Source: Lindgomyces ingoldianus (lineage: Eukaryota; Ascomycota; Dothideomycetes; Pleosporales; Lindgomycetaceae). Taken from it: a DNA stretch of 64,000 nt. Where the stretch lies: the NCBI RefSeq assembly GCF_010093535.1, contig NW_022985173.1:105919-169918 (forward strand), written 5' to 3'. Numbering within the stretch: the stretch's first letter is position 1; each line of letters opens with the position of its first letter. The translations under genes were made by a program, and so were the position numbers. Below the pieces are notes generated by a model. It was not told the origin of the DNA and searched no databases. It saw only the letters and a list, made by a program, of their open reading frames with translations. Positions 1-9,978 of the stretch are shown in pieces.

Positions 1-1960
1 TATTAAGCTTTATATAGATAGTGTAATTACTACACTTAAAAAACTATTTAAGAAATTAAACTATATAAAGATAAACACTTTAATTACTAATAGCACTTTT
101 AAAGTTATAGTGTATAACTTAATAAAGCATAAAAGTTAGATTTTTAACTTTTACCTTATATAAAAAGTAAAAGGCAAAATAACTTAACTATATAAAAAAT
201 TCTGCCTAGTGTTTACTAGCTACTTAGATAAAAAAAAAAGAGAAATCCTTACTTAGTTACTAACTATTTAAAGAATAAGCTAAAAACTACTTTTAGCTAT
301 AAAAGTAAGCCTAAAAGCTATGTACAGAATGCATTTTAAACTATATAATATTACATAAGTATACATCTAATTAATAGATAAGCTTATACGCACACTATAC
401 ATAAAGCTACTAAAGAAGATGCGCTAGAGCTTTCTACTAAATATAATACTCTAGGTTGTACAACTTTTATATAAAGCTGCTAAATTAGGACTATATTAGT
501 TTAAAACATACTATAACTACTATAAAAAAAAGCTACACATGCACATCTTTTTATATAACCCCTACTTCTTAATTACTAATAAAAGAAAGCACACTTTTAG
601 TATTACTAGCTTATAAACAGACAACATTTTAAGCATTATAATAAAAGATTTTATGTAAAAAGAAAAAAAAAACTATAAAAAGTAAAGTTTTACATAAAAA
701 GTAAAACTATTTTAGTAAAAAAGTAGCTTATTAAGTTTAATAGTAAAAGAATTAAACTTACACATAACATAGTAGTTCTTACTTAAAAGAGATAAGTAAG
801 CTACCTTTATATAATTAACTTAAAAAATAAAAATGCTACATAATAATATGTTAAGTAATGTGTAAAAGAGGTATATATTATATTTATATATTAACTAAAG
901 GCAGCATTTAACCTGTTTATTACTGCATAAACTATAAACCTTTTGTATAATAATATTAACACACTTAACACATAAATCTAATAGCAGATAAATAATAGTA
1001 AGTGTAGTCTTACTTTTCTACTATTATAGCTTAATTATGTAAAGCTATTTATTTTTATAAATAAATTATTTACTAATAATAAAAACTTTAGCTTATAGCT
1101 AAGATTTTTAATTATATTAAATAATAAAAACTATATAAAGTAAAGTAACTACTTTAAAATACTAGGCAACATTATACACTAGAATTCTACTAAGTGTAAA
1201 AGAGTAACTAGGAGTGTCTTTACTAGTAAACTATATAGAATAGTTAAAAGGTTTAATAATGTAATTACTTTTAGTATAACTTTATAGTAAATTATATAAA
1301 CACTTAAACTACTACTAATTTTAGTAGTAATCTATATAGATTTAAGGTTTTTATATAATTACCTTATTAAGCTAAGCACTACTAGTAAAAAGTAACTTAT
1401 AATTAACATTATGTTACTTTATAAATTATATAAGAAAAGAGAAATTGCTAAAATAAAGTAAATTAATAGTAAAAATAATTTAGTAAATGTATGTATAAAG
1501 AAAACACTAAACTAGGCTTTTTAATTATTAGTCCTAACTAACTACTTCTCTGTCTAGATAGAAGCATCTATAGACTAGCTAGATCCTGTGCGCAAAGATG
1601 CTTTAGACTAACTAGACTAACAACGCCTTTATATAAGGCCTATTTTTCTTTGTTTTATTTTTTTTGTTATATATATTTATCTTTTTTATTATAAGGATCT
1701 GTTACTGTTAGCACTATATAAAAAGAGAAAAGAGCTAGGGGATTATATAGCAAGGCTTAGAAAGTAAAGAATAAAGAAAAGAAAAGCTATTTATATAGCA
1801 CAACTAGCCTATTCTAACGCACAGCATTACTAAGGCAAGTCCTAACAAATAGGGTAAAGTAAAGGCAAAATATAATTAGATAGACCTACATAAATAGAAA
1901 AAAGGTAACATGTATAGAAGGTAACTTTTTAGATAAAAAGAAAAGTTACTAGTGTCTGTA
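1..1960. repeat. AT-rich, RIP-like degenerate repeat island
   Basis: About 2 kb made almost entirely of A and T, with TA dinucleotides and A/T homopolymers dominating and CpG very rare. Stops are dense in every frame and no open frame of useful length remains. This is the expected product of repeat-induced point mutation on a transposon in a filamentous ascomycete. I cannot identify the parent element, because no transposase, reverse transcriptase or terminal repeat can be read. The block runs off the left edge, so its true length is unknown. The right boundary is sharp: from about 1960 normal base composition with CpG returns. Confidence 0.85.
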
Positions 1961-2310
1961 CACAGCAGCAGCGTCGCGGCCTAGATACAAGCGATTACGC
2001 ACAAGCAGGATCACGTATCTATGTCACATAATGCTTGTGCGCGAACCTCTGTGCGCAAACATCTAGATATCCCCCTTTTCCTCTGTATAGAGGAAAAAAT
2101 AAGAAGTAATTAACACTAGTTACCTAACACCCCTGTGCGATGTTTACACCGTGCAAACCTCTCCGTCTCGTACGCATTTGCTGACACCAAGTGCTAGCTA
2201 GCAGAGGGTCCATTCAACATAAAGCTACATTATACTGTAAAGCATAAAAAAAAATGTTAGATTTAAAATAAAAAAACTTTTATAGTAATAGATAAAGTAG
2301 ATTTCAGTTA
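1961..2310. other. transition zone beside the AT-rich island
   Basis: CpG-containing DNA at about 1961-2225 lies between the AT-rich island and a short second AT-rich run at about 2225-2310. The 10-mer TGTGCGCAAA occurs inside the island near 1587 and again near 2050, so this piece may be a less mutated part of the same repeat. No gene is seen from here to the stop codon of the next gene at 2501. Confidence 0.45.
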
Positions 2311-2500
2311 ACTCCTTGGACTGTCAAATGCTGAATCTTTCACTAAATCATTCATATTACATAAGATACTATCCGGCGTTTACTCGTAACATCCCAAGGG
2401 AGACTGGTACGCCGTCATCATTCAAAGGCAGATATTTTCAGGAAATAGTCGACCTTTATTCAACTATTTATCCCTCAAGGTCGTTCCCAGGCGGGGCGTT

Positions 2501-3877
2501 CTAAGTCTTCTTCGTCCAGCGACTAAAGAGCGACTGGCTCATTTTCCATTTTCCGAATTCTCCTCCAGGATTCATTCCCTCGAGGAGATCCGGCTTATCG
2601 AGCCACATGCCCCTCAGCGAAATGAATTCTCTCAGTCCCTCCCACTCCTCGCCCTCCTCGTCACCTCGTCGCCAGGTCTCTTTAAAGCCCCACGCACCCG
2701 CTATCCTATCTAGCGCAGCCCTCTCCTCCTCTCTGAGCCATCGGTCACGAAGAGGCATACCGGGCCGCCAAACCACGCGATCGAAGTGGTCGTTTGCCGT
2801 TGTGAATGCTACGAACCCAAGGGTGCCCGTACATGACACATATGTGAGAAGGCCTGCCCAGGAGTACATTTTGAAGGACCAGGGATCGATGTATCCGGAG
2901 TAGAAGCTCATCTCCTGCGCCACCACCCACAGAACAAGGGGTAGGAATGCGGCAAGTGCCGTTGGCGGTATGGCCTTGGTTACAATCTTATGTCGCGTCC
3001 ATGCTGGCGCGCAGAATGTTGTGTCTACTACGTCAAGTGCGAGGACGAGGTCTTTTGACGCGATGGCGGCGGATAATGCGCGCTCAGCTATTTCTTTCGG
3101 AACGGCTTGTTTTGCGGCGTTGGGCGAGGGTTTAGAGAATCTAGGCGGACATGTTCCGGCGATGGGGATGGGTTTGTTGGCGTAGAGACGGAAGATTGCG
3201 GGGAGGGAGCGCGGGCGCTGGAGAATTCGCACAAGGTCGACGTACTCGGAGAGCAGAGCGGGGCTGACGAAGACTTTCTCATTTCTAAGGAGGGTTTCGG
3301 CGAGTTGTTGGAGGTGTGTTGGGGAGGGAAGGTCGTTTGGTAAGGGTGAGGTGGAGATTTTGACGCTCTTGCCGTTGAGGTTGCCGGTGCTGTTTCCGTT
3401 TTCAAGGGAGAGGAGCGCGGCGGCGGAGCTTGCTTTTGAATTCAGCTTTCTCCCCTTCTGCAACTGGCGAAGGCGGATATCGATGGCTATTTCGGCGATG
3501 GATTGAAGCTCTCCAAGGGCGAAGACAGCCTTTTGGTCTCCTTCCTCGATTTTGGGGGACTCGAGGATCGAGCTGATGAATCTCTCCACTTTTTGCAGTC
3601 GGGCGCTCAACGACTTGGACTCTGCCTTTGTGATTTCTGGCCGCTCAGGCTCCAGTTCTTGCGCCTGCAGTGTCGCCCGAGACGCTGTCGTACTTCTCCT
3701 CGCGGATATGGTAGGGAACACGCCATGATGTCTTGGAAGTTGACGCCGCAACGAGGGTGCCTTGAAGGTTGACGTCGCGAGGAACCGCCGCTGGTATGTA
3801 GGCTGCTGCAATATGTAATCGCACAATTGGCACATGGGCCGCGATCGGGACCGGATGGATATGTTCCCGGGTTTCAT
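2501..3877 (-). CDS. uncharacterised mitochondrial membrane protein
   Basis: A single-exon 458-aa protein if the ATG at 3877 is used. An in-frame ATG at 4117 exists but would nearly meet the divergent verprolin start, so it is less likely; one at 3835 is also possible. The N-terminus is rich in Arg, Ser and Thr with few acids, as in a mitochondrial presequence. The middle is an Ala/Leu-rich helical segment. Near the C-terminus are two hydrophobic stretches, around the LAAFLPLVLWVVAQ and GLLTYVSCTGTLGFVAF motifs, then a basic/acidic tail ending in TKKT. It reads like a fungal inner-membrane protein of unknown role. I recognise no catalytic motif and give it no function. It shares a 248-bp divergent promoter with verprolin. 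Confidence 0.75.
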   Translation of the reverse strand: MKPGNISIRSRSRPMCQLCDYILQQPTYQRRFLATSTFKAPSLRRQLPRHHGVFPTISARRSTTASRATLQAQELEPERPEITKAESKSLSARLQKVERFISSILESPKIEEGDQKAVFALGELQSIAEIAIDIRLRQLQKGRKLNSKASSAAALLSLENGNSTGNLNGKSVKISTSPLPNDLPSPTHLQQLAETLLRNEKVFVSPALLSEYVDLVRILQRPRSLPAIFRLYANKPIPIAGTCPPRFSKPSPNAAKQAVPKEIAERALSAAIASKDLVLALDVVDTTFCAPAWTRHKIVTKAIPPTALAAFLPLVLWVVAQEMSFYSGYIDPWSFKMYSWAGLLTYVSCTGTLGFVAFTTANDHFDRVVWRPGMPLRDRWLREEERAALDRIAGAWGFKETWRRGDEEGEEWEGLREFISLRGMWLDKPDLLEGMNPGGEFGKWKMSQSLFSRWTKKT

Positions 3878-4125
3878 TGTGTGCGGAGTGAAGGGCGCGG
3901 GTTGGGTGGTGAGGGATTCGTGACGAGGCCCTGTGGCTGAGGTTGTGAATGCCAAGGGGGGACTCTGACGGAATCCCAAAGAAGCATCAAACATCCACGA
4001 CACTCCACACTCCACACACTTACCACGCCGCGTTGCAGGCAGCAGTACACGCCAAATTGAGAGAGAATTCTGTGGGAAAGAGCAAGGGCATTCTCCAAGC
4101 TTCCAACTACCCCTCACACGACATC
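3878..4125. promoter_or_regulatory. divergent promoter region
   Basis: This 248-bp interval separates the inferred starts of two divergent genes, the mitochondrial membrane protein (-) and verprolin (+). It must hold both 5' UTRs and core promoters. No TATA box or known operator was recognised. Confidence 0.5.
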
Positions 4126-5697
4126 ATGTCCGCTCCACCTCCCCCTCCACCTATGCCGCCTGGTATGGGTAGAGGCGCTGGAGGCCCGCCACCCCCCCCT
4201 CCTATGCCCGGCATGAAGGCTCCCGGCGGGAAACCGAAAGCGGGTGCTGGAAGAGTATGTTGCAGCTGTTCCTTGGGAAAATATCGACGGTGCCGAGCGG
4301 GCTCGGAGCTCGGTCATGGCATTGCGAGGAGCTAACACGCCCTGTAGGGAGCACTTCTCTCAGACATTAGCAAGGGAGCACGGCTGAAGAAAGTCACGCA
4401 AATCAACGACCGATCCGCCCCGATAGTTGGAAAAGTATCTAATGGGCCCAGTGGACCGCCAATTGGGGGAGCTCCGCCAATTCCTGGCATGGCCAAAGCA
4501 CCTGCGCCGCCCTCGGGTCTTGCGCCACCTGTACCCGGAGGACGCGCGAGGAGTAATAGCGATACAGGCGGCGACGGATCACGAGACAGTACATCATTAT
4601 CAAGCGCAGCACCGCAGCTGGGCGGCCTGTTTGCAGGCGGGATGCCGAAGCTGAGGAAAGCAGGGGGAGTGAATACAGGAAGAGTGAATACAGGCGCCGA
4701 GAGCAACTCCCCATACCTATCAGACCCAGAGACATCACGAAGCACAGCACCGAGACCGCCTCGAGCAGCAGCGCCGAAGCCACCAGGAGCAGCCCCCCCT
4801 ATCCCTGGAGGTCGCCCTCCGCCTGCGATTCGATCGCTCGCCAATTTGAGGAACAACCTGCGTCCATCGTCCATGGTCTCGACAATGTCAGCCCCCGATA
4901 TTGGGTCAAAACCAAAACCTCCGCCTCCAATTGGCAAGAAACCGCCCATTCCTCCGCCTACCTCTCGAAAGCCATCTGGCCTTGCACCACCCCCTCCAGC
5001 CTCACCTGCCCGACCTCCACCTCTACCTAGCTCAGTACCTTCAGCTCCCCCGCCACCACCGCCTCCTCCTTCAGGTATACCATCAGCTCCTCCCCCACCC
5101 CCTCCAGCTTCCGCTCCTCGGCCACCCCCGTCCCGCTCAACACCTCCACCTCCACCTCCCCCAGGCCCGAAATCACAACCGGACGACGAAGAATATGATC
5201 CATACCGCTACCAGAACACCCCCATTCGACCTCCACCCGCACCCGCTCCGAAAGCTCCCACAAATGGTCACGGCCCCTCCCTCGCTGAACAAGCCGCCCG
5301 CAACGCATTCGGCCGCTCCTCACCCGCCGCACCCCCGCCCCCGCCTCCTGCGTCCCCTCCTCCATCCGCACCCAGCGCGCCCGCTCCACCACCTCCCCAC
5401 TCCTCACCACCAAATCGACCAGTAACCCAACCACCGATTCGCTCCATGCTCGACCCGTCGTCGTACACGCTCACGAATGGCGGAGGTTCTGGTCTGAAGA
5501 GCGGCCCGACAAGTCCAGGAATCAGTCCGGGCCATGGTGCGGGTCAGCGGGGGAAAATCGTGCCTATCCATGACTTGAGATGGCGGTTTCAGGACGAAAG
5601 CCAGTTTCCAAAGCCCAGGGAATTTGGGGGTGGGCCAAAGAGGTATAGAGCTGGGAGGGGGAGTAGTGTGCCGTTGGATTTGAGCGCTTATGAGTAA
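4126..5697 (+). CDS. VRP1: verprolin / WIP-family actin regulator
   Basis: Two exons, 4126-4254 and 4348-5697, give 492 aa. The phase-0 intron has a GTATGT donor and a GCTAAC branch site close to its TAG acceptor. The protein starts with a polyproline run. Straight after the intron comes a WH2 actin-binding motif (GALLSDISKGARLKKV), followed by long polyproline tracts of the kind that bind profilin and SH3 domains. The C-terminus holds a WASP-binding-like segment (RWRFQDESQFPKPREF). In the family the protein binds G-actin, stabilises WASP (Las17) and supports Arp2/3 actin patches, endocytosis and hyphal tip growth. Motif order and length fit well. Other long open frames across this GC-rich region are shadows of the proline codons. 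Confidence 0.93.
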
Positions 5698-6114
5698 GGT
5701 GGGGTTTGGAGGGATGAGGTGGAAATGGTTTGTTGGGGCTTTTTTTTTTTTTTTTGGTTTGGCTTGGGGATAGGATGGGTAGGGTAGATTAGTGTTGAAT
5801 TTGGTTCGGCGTAAAGGAGCTTTGTCTGTCTGTCATGGAGTGAGAAATAGGAGGGACGGTGGGCAGGCCTTCTTCAATTGCGAAGGTGGATTCTTGTGTA
5901 TTGTTCAAAGACTTATTCTAATTGGACTCGACATACATGCTAAATTGTACATTTTGATAAGTCCATTACACTGCTTTGTCCCAACGTTTTCGCTGAGCGT
6001 TAGTAGCTTGGGCGGAATGCCTAAGATTTCAACCACACCGCCTTCATGGCTTCGATCTTCGCGTTCTTCCGCAACTATATAGGCTGGCTATATGTTATCG
6101 TGGGTGGTGAGTGG

Positions 6115-6146
6115 GTGTGGATGTGGATGTGGATGTGGATGTAGAT
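6115..6146. repeat. GGATGT hexanucleotide microsatellite
   Basis: About five tandem GGATGT units, the last one altered to AGATGT. Confidence 0.85.
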
Positions 6147-6260
6147 GTTGCGGTCAGCACATGTATTCGGTTCCCGAACCACCCACATGGACACAAGGTG
6201 GGAAGGACCAGAACGAGAACCCCACCACAACTAGTTTCCTAGGGAATGTTAGGTGCTATC

Positions 6261-6263
<3 letters not shown>

Positions 6264-6300
<37 letters not shown>
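6264..6300. repeat. TA dinucleotide microsatellite
   Basis: An uninterrupted run of about 17 TA units, downstream of verprolin. Confidence 0.9.
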
Positions 6301-6302
<2 letters not shown>

Positions 6303-6463
6303 TCGGAGACTTCGGAATACTTACTTACTACATGAGTTGAGACGCGACCGTTTTGGCTTTCCGAGGGCTACTTTGTTAGGTTCGGTGGTCGAGTTTTGCA
6401 GGTATCTAGAGCTGTTGGTGTTGCGAGCTTGATGATATGAAGGTTCGAGGGGCATTCTTTTGT

Positions 6464-6910
6464 TCAGAGGAAAACACCTTGCTCTCCTTCTGCTGTTGTA
6501 TCGCCGTTGCTCTGCGCCTGCACCTGCGCCTGCGGTTGTCTATTGCCCGCCTGCTGCTCCGCAGATCCTCTCTCAGCCGTACCGTTCTGAGAGGCATCCA
6601 CACCCACATCCCTCTCCTCCACCTTCGCCTTCTCCGGCTCAAACGGCAACCCCCTAACCTCCACAATCTCCCTCCTCACCAACTCAACCCTCTCCTCCAT
6701 CCTCCGCACAACATCCCGATTCTCGAGCAACGCTTCGTAGCACTCTTTATCGCCCTCCCTTGCCCATTCCTCCAACTCCAAATTACTCTTCTCCAGGTGC
6801 GCGATGGAGTTTCGGAGTTCAAAGACCTTGGCATGGAGAGAGGAGACCGGGAGGTCGGCTAGCGCAGCGGTGAATCGCGAGGGGGTAATTGGCAGGGTGT
6901 CGGCGGACAT
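6464..6910 (-). CDS. Tma17/Adc17-like small coiled-coil protein
   Basis: A single-exon 148-aa protein. The N-terminal segment (PITPSRFTAALADLPVSSLH) is followed by a helix with the ELRNSIAHLEKSN pattern, then a second helix with NRDVVRRMEERVELVRREI. The C-terminal third is low-complexity Gln/Ala/Asn. Small size, a paired-helix layout and the 'RNSIxHLxxSN' signature recall the Tma17 (Adc17) family, assembly chaperones of the proteasome base in yeast. This is from remembered family pattern; another small coiled-coil protein is possible. A simple repeat lies just beyond its 3' end. Confidence 0.6.
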   Translation of the reverse strand: MSADTLPITPSRFTAALADLPVSSLHAKVFELRNSIAHLEKSNLELEEWAREGDKECYEALLENRDVVRRMEERVELVRREIVEVRGLPFEPEKAKVEERDVGVDASQNGTAERGSAEQQAGNRQPQAQVQAQSNGDTTAEGEQGVFL

Positions 6911-7552
6911 GGTGGCTGTGAAGAGGGCGAAGGTTAAGGAGATTGAGGTGGGTAGTGGTAGGGAGACGAGGGAGGATGGGTGGATGAAGGATGCGGTTTG
7001 GTGGCGGTATGATTGCTTGGAGAGTTCGGGCGCAGAGTATGGATTTAGTGGGTCCGGGTATGGGATTAGGAAGTGCGTTGGGAAGGTGGGGGATTGGATG
7101 AGGAAGGTTGCGGGAGATAATAGGGTGGCAAAGGGGGTTTTTGGGGGTGTGGTTGTTTGAAGAGGGGTATGTATTCACTAGTGTTCGGTTCTGGTCGGGC
7201 TGGGTGTCAGGGCGTTTGGACAAACAGTGGGAGTATTTGGCTCTCTTAGACTAAGGGTTGGTCTGAAAATACGAGACCTATATCGACCTGAGTGTGGTGC
7301 GCCAGTACCTGAGGGAAGACTGAGAATAGGGCGTTATGGCGTTGGGGTTGTCGCGAGTGAATCTGTTCAGAACTTTTGTTTGGCGGGGGCTTGAGTGAAT
7401 GAATGCTCATGGTGACTGAACGAGAGGTCTGTGCTCTCTGCTGATGCCGAACTTTTTGAAGACAACTTCACCATGGACCTCAAGGTCTTCTCTACTTTCT
7501 ACCATGTATATATAGAATTGGCCCCGAGATCCCCATTTAAGCGACAGCAGCA
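6911..7552. other. divergent intergenic region, no gene seen
   Basis: 642 bp between the starts of the Tma17-like gene (-) and the rhomboid gene (+). Open frames on both strands up to 7223 are G-rich low-complexity translations with no family resemblance. The interval presumably carries both promoters. Confidence 0.5.
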
Positions 7553-9492
7553 ATGAGCAATGCCTTGCCGGCGGCTCTCTTGCGGCCCTCGTGCGCCGCC
7601 CTCCGATCCTCCCCACCCATATCCTATCAATGGAACACAGTGACGCAGGCGTTTGCGCGACAATTCTGCATTCCTCATCAATCTCGATGTCTCCAATCGG
7701 CTTCATCTGCTAGTGCACTATATGCATTGCATTCTCAACGAACCCTCCTCTCATTCAGACAGTCCCGCTCCTTCTCTTCAACCCTTCACTCCACCGCGTC
7801 CGTCTCAAATACCCCTCTTAACCCCCCAACACCTCCTCCTACTGCTCCGAAAAAGCGAGTTGTTAAGATTGGCCCGCTGCCTTCTGGAGATGTCAGCACT
7901 GCGACCCTCAACACAATCTTCGGACCCAACGTTTCCCGCCTCGACGGAAACCATGCCCTCCGCATTCTTCACCACCGCCGCGTTTCCGGCTCCCTTGCTG
8001 ACTATGGCGTCGACAACATAAAAACACAGAGCGGCGTCTTTAGCCGCAATCTCGCTCTGAAGGGTTTGGAATGGCTGCGTGAGGAATTCCCCGTGGACGA
8101 GGCCCGCGCCGCCCAGGAGTGGGCCGAGAAGGAGGCAAATCGCATTGCGTATGAATTGTGGTTGGCGCACCCAGATAACGCTGACTCGAAATATAATGAT
8201 CCTGCACGCGTGTTTAGAGACCAGCAAAAAGAGATTGAGGAATTGAATAAGAAGAGTGAAGAAGAAGAAGGCTCCAGGATCGGCATCCTCCACCATGGAC
8301 CCTCGCAATTCGAACGTAACATTGAGAGGAAGAGGCAGGAGAGGCTAGAAGCCATCACGAAAAAGGCAGAGGAGAAGGAAAAGAAAGAGAGAGAGGATAT
8401 GGTGAAGCTGGAAAGTGGGGAGTGGGTGAGGACACCTGGAGGCACGGGTTTAATGAAACCGGGCCAGACAACCTATGTGGATCTTTTCGGGAAGGAAATG
8501 GTTGATACGGGTAGAGAGTATCGGGAGAGACAGGAAAAGAAGTCGCAATCAGGATTCGCGAGCGAGGAGGAGATGCGAAATGCGACAACCCTGGTACATT
8601 CCTCCAATCCCAATAAATCTTCAAGAGAGCACTAAGGCCGGAAGGCTAATCATTGCTACAGAGCCAACGTCTCATCCCCATGACCGCCCTAGTCTTATTC
8701 ACCGTCGCCGCATGCTATGTTTTCGCCACTACCTACATTCCACCAAATTCTTCCCACCGTCTCTGGCCAGACCTCTCACCCACCACCGCCACCCTCGCCG
8801 GCATCGTCGCAATCAACAGCCTGCTTGTTATAGCCTGGCGTCTTCCCTTTCTCTGGCCTCTTCTAACAAAACACTTCATGCATGTCCCCGGTACCCCGCG
8901 CGCACACCAAGCCGTCACAAACGTCTTTACGCATGTCCAAATCGACCACTTCCTGATGAACATGCTATGGATGGTCATAGTCGGATCCGCCTGCCACGAC
9001 CTCGTAGGTCGAGGCATCTTCTTGGGAACCTATATCTCCGCCGGCGCCGTCGGCTCCCTCCTCTCCCTCTACTGGGCGAATCTCGGTCGAGGAAGCCTCT
9101 CTGCCCACTCTGTCGGAGCATCTGCCGCTGTCTGGGGCATCGCATCGCTTCTCGCTCTCCTAACTGAGAAGAACACTATCAAAGTTCCAATAGTCAAAGA
9201 TATGGAAACCCCATTTTATCCGAAATTGCTCTGGGCTGCGTTCGTCTTGTCGGAGATTGCTGGGTTTGTGAGAGGAAGGAACGTGAAGGTCGATTACATG
9301 AGCCATTTTGGAGGTATATTGACCGGTGCTGCTGTGGCGGGCTGGATGAGATACAGGGGGTGGGACGGGAATGATGCGTTGGATGGTGTGCAGGAGAGGG
9401 CGGGGAGTGGTGATAAGGTGGTTGATATTGGGGCGATGGTGAAAGAGGAGGTTAAGGAGATCAAGCAGGCTGTTACTAAGGGGGGAAAGTAA
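7553..9492 (+). CDS. mitochondrial rhomboid protease (Pcp1/PARL family)
   Basis: Two exons, 7553-8593 and 8662-9492, give 623 aa. The 68-nt intron has a GTACAT donor, a GCTAAT branch site and a CAG acceptor, phase 0. The first ~90 residues are Arg/Ser-rich and acid-poor, a likely mitochondrial presequence. Residues ~100-345 form a soluble region ending in a charged Lys/Glu coiled segment. The last ~275 residues are the multi-pass rhomboid core: HVQIDHFLMN motif (Asn about 447), nucleophile motif GASAAVWG (Ser about 501) and catalytic His in MSHFGG (about 562). The family cleaves substrates within the inner membrane, for example the dynamin Mgm1 and the peroxidase Ccp1 in yeast. The nucleophile motif reads GASA rather than the usual GxSG. 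Confidence 0.88.
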
Positions 9493-9978
9493 GGGGTTAG
9501 ATGTGGGATAGATATACCTGGGTTCTGTAGAATCTTTGTGTGAGTATTGTATGTAGATGATAGATGAATATCTCATGACCCTGTACTATGGTCCTTCTTA
9601 TGATTATCAGCAGTTTAGCAGTATAGTGCTACGTAAGAGGGAATCTGAAGAACTGCCCTTTCGTGGACTATGTCTTGTAATAAATACGGAAAATTAAATG
9701 GATAACTTCACATTGCATATGTAGGATCCTAGCATGTTTTTCGTACCATAGCTGTGCATGGGAATCGAGTGGGAAGTGCGGTGGTCGACAAGGTCCCAAG
9801 TGAGAATGAAATCAGAAATAGGCAGAATGTGTAAAAAAAAAAAAGGCAGAGGAATTATAGGCGGCGACGGAAAACTTTCAACTCCATGCAGTGCTAAATA
9901 CAGAGAAATAAGAGCATCCAAAAGAGACCTTGGGTTCTAAAGAAGAGTTTGAAAGAGAAGAGAAGAATAGAAAGTGAT
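9493..9978. other. convergent intergenic region, no gene seen
   Basis: 486 bp between the 3' ends of the rhomboid (+) and Ayg1-like (-) genes. It is AT-leaning with an A12-type run near 9833 and no coding signal. Confidence 0.55.

Larger units (their letters stand above)
5698..6463. other. 3' flank with microsatellites, no gene
   Basis: A convergent interval between verprolin (+) and the Tma17-like gene (-). It holds a poly-T run near 5739-5755 and two simple repeats listed separately. No coding signal was recognised. Confidence 0.6.

Noticed and set aside
1..1960. AT-rich block as mitochondrial DNA or centromere
   Set aside because: No mitochondrial gene is readable and a housekeeping gene follows at once; a RIP-mutated repeat is simpler, though a centromere edge cannot be tested from here.
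2607..3343. Plus-strand open frames opposite the mitochondrial membrane protein gene
   Set aside because: They are antisense shadows of a long coherent minus-strand protein and have no motif.
4332..4949. 205-aa minus-strand frame across verprolin
   Set aside because: Its Gly/Ala/Arg composition is the complement of proline codons in verprolin.
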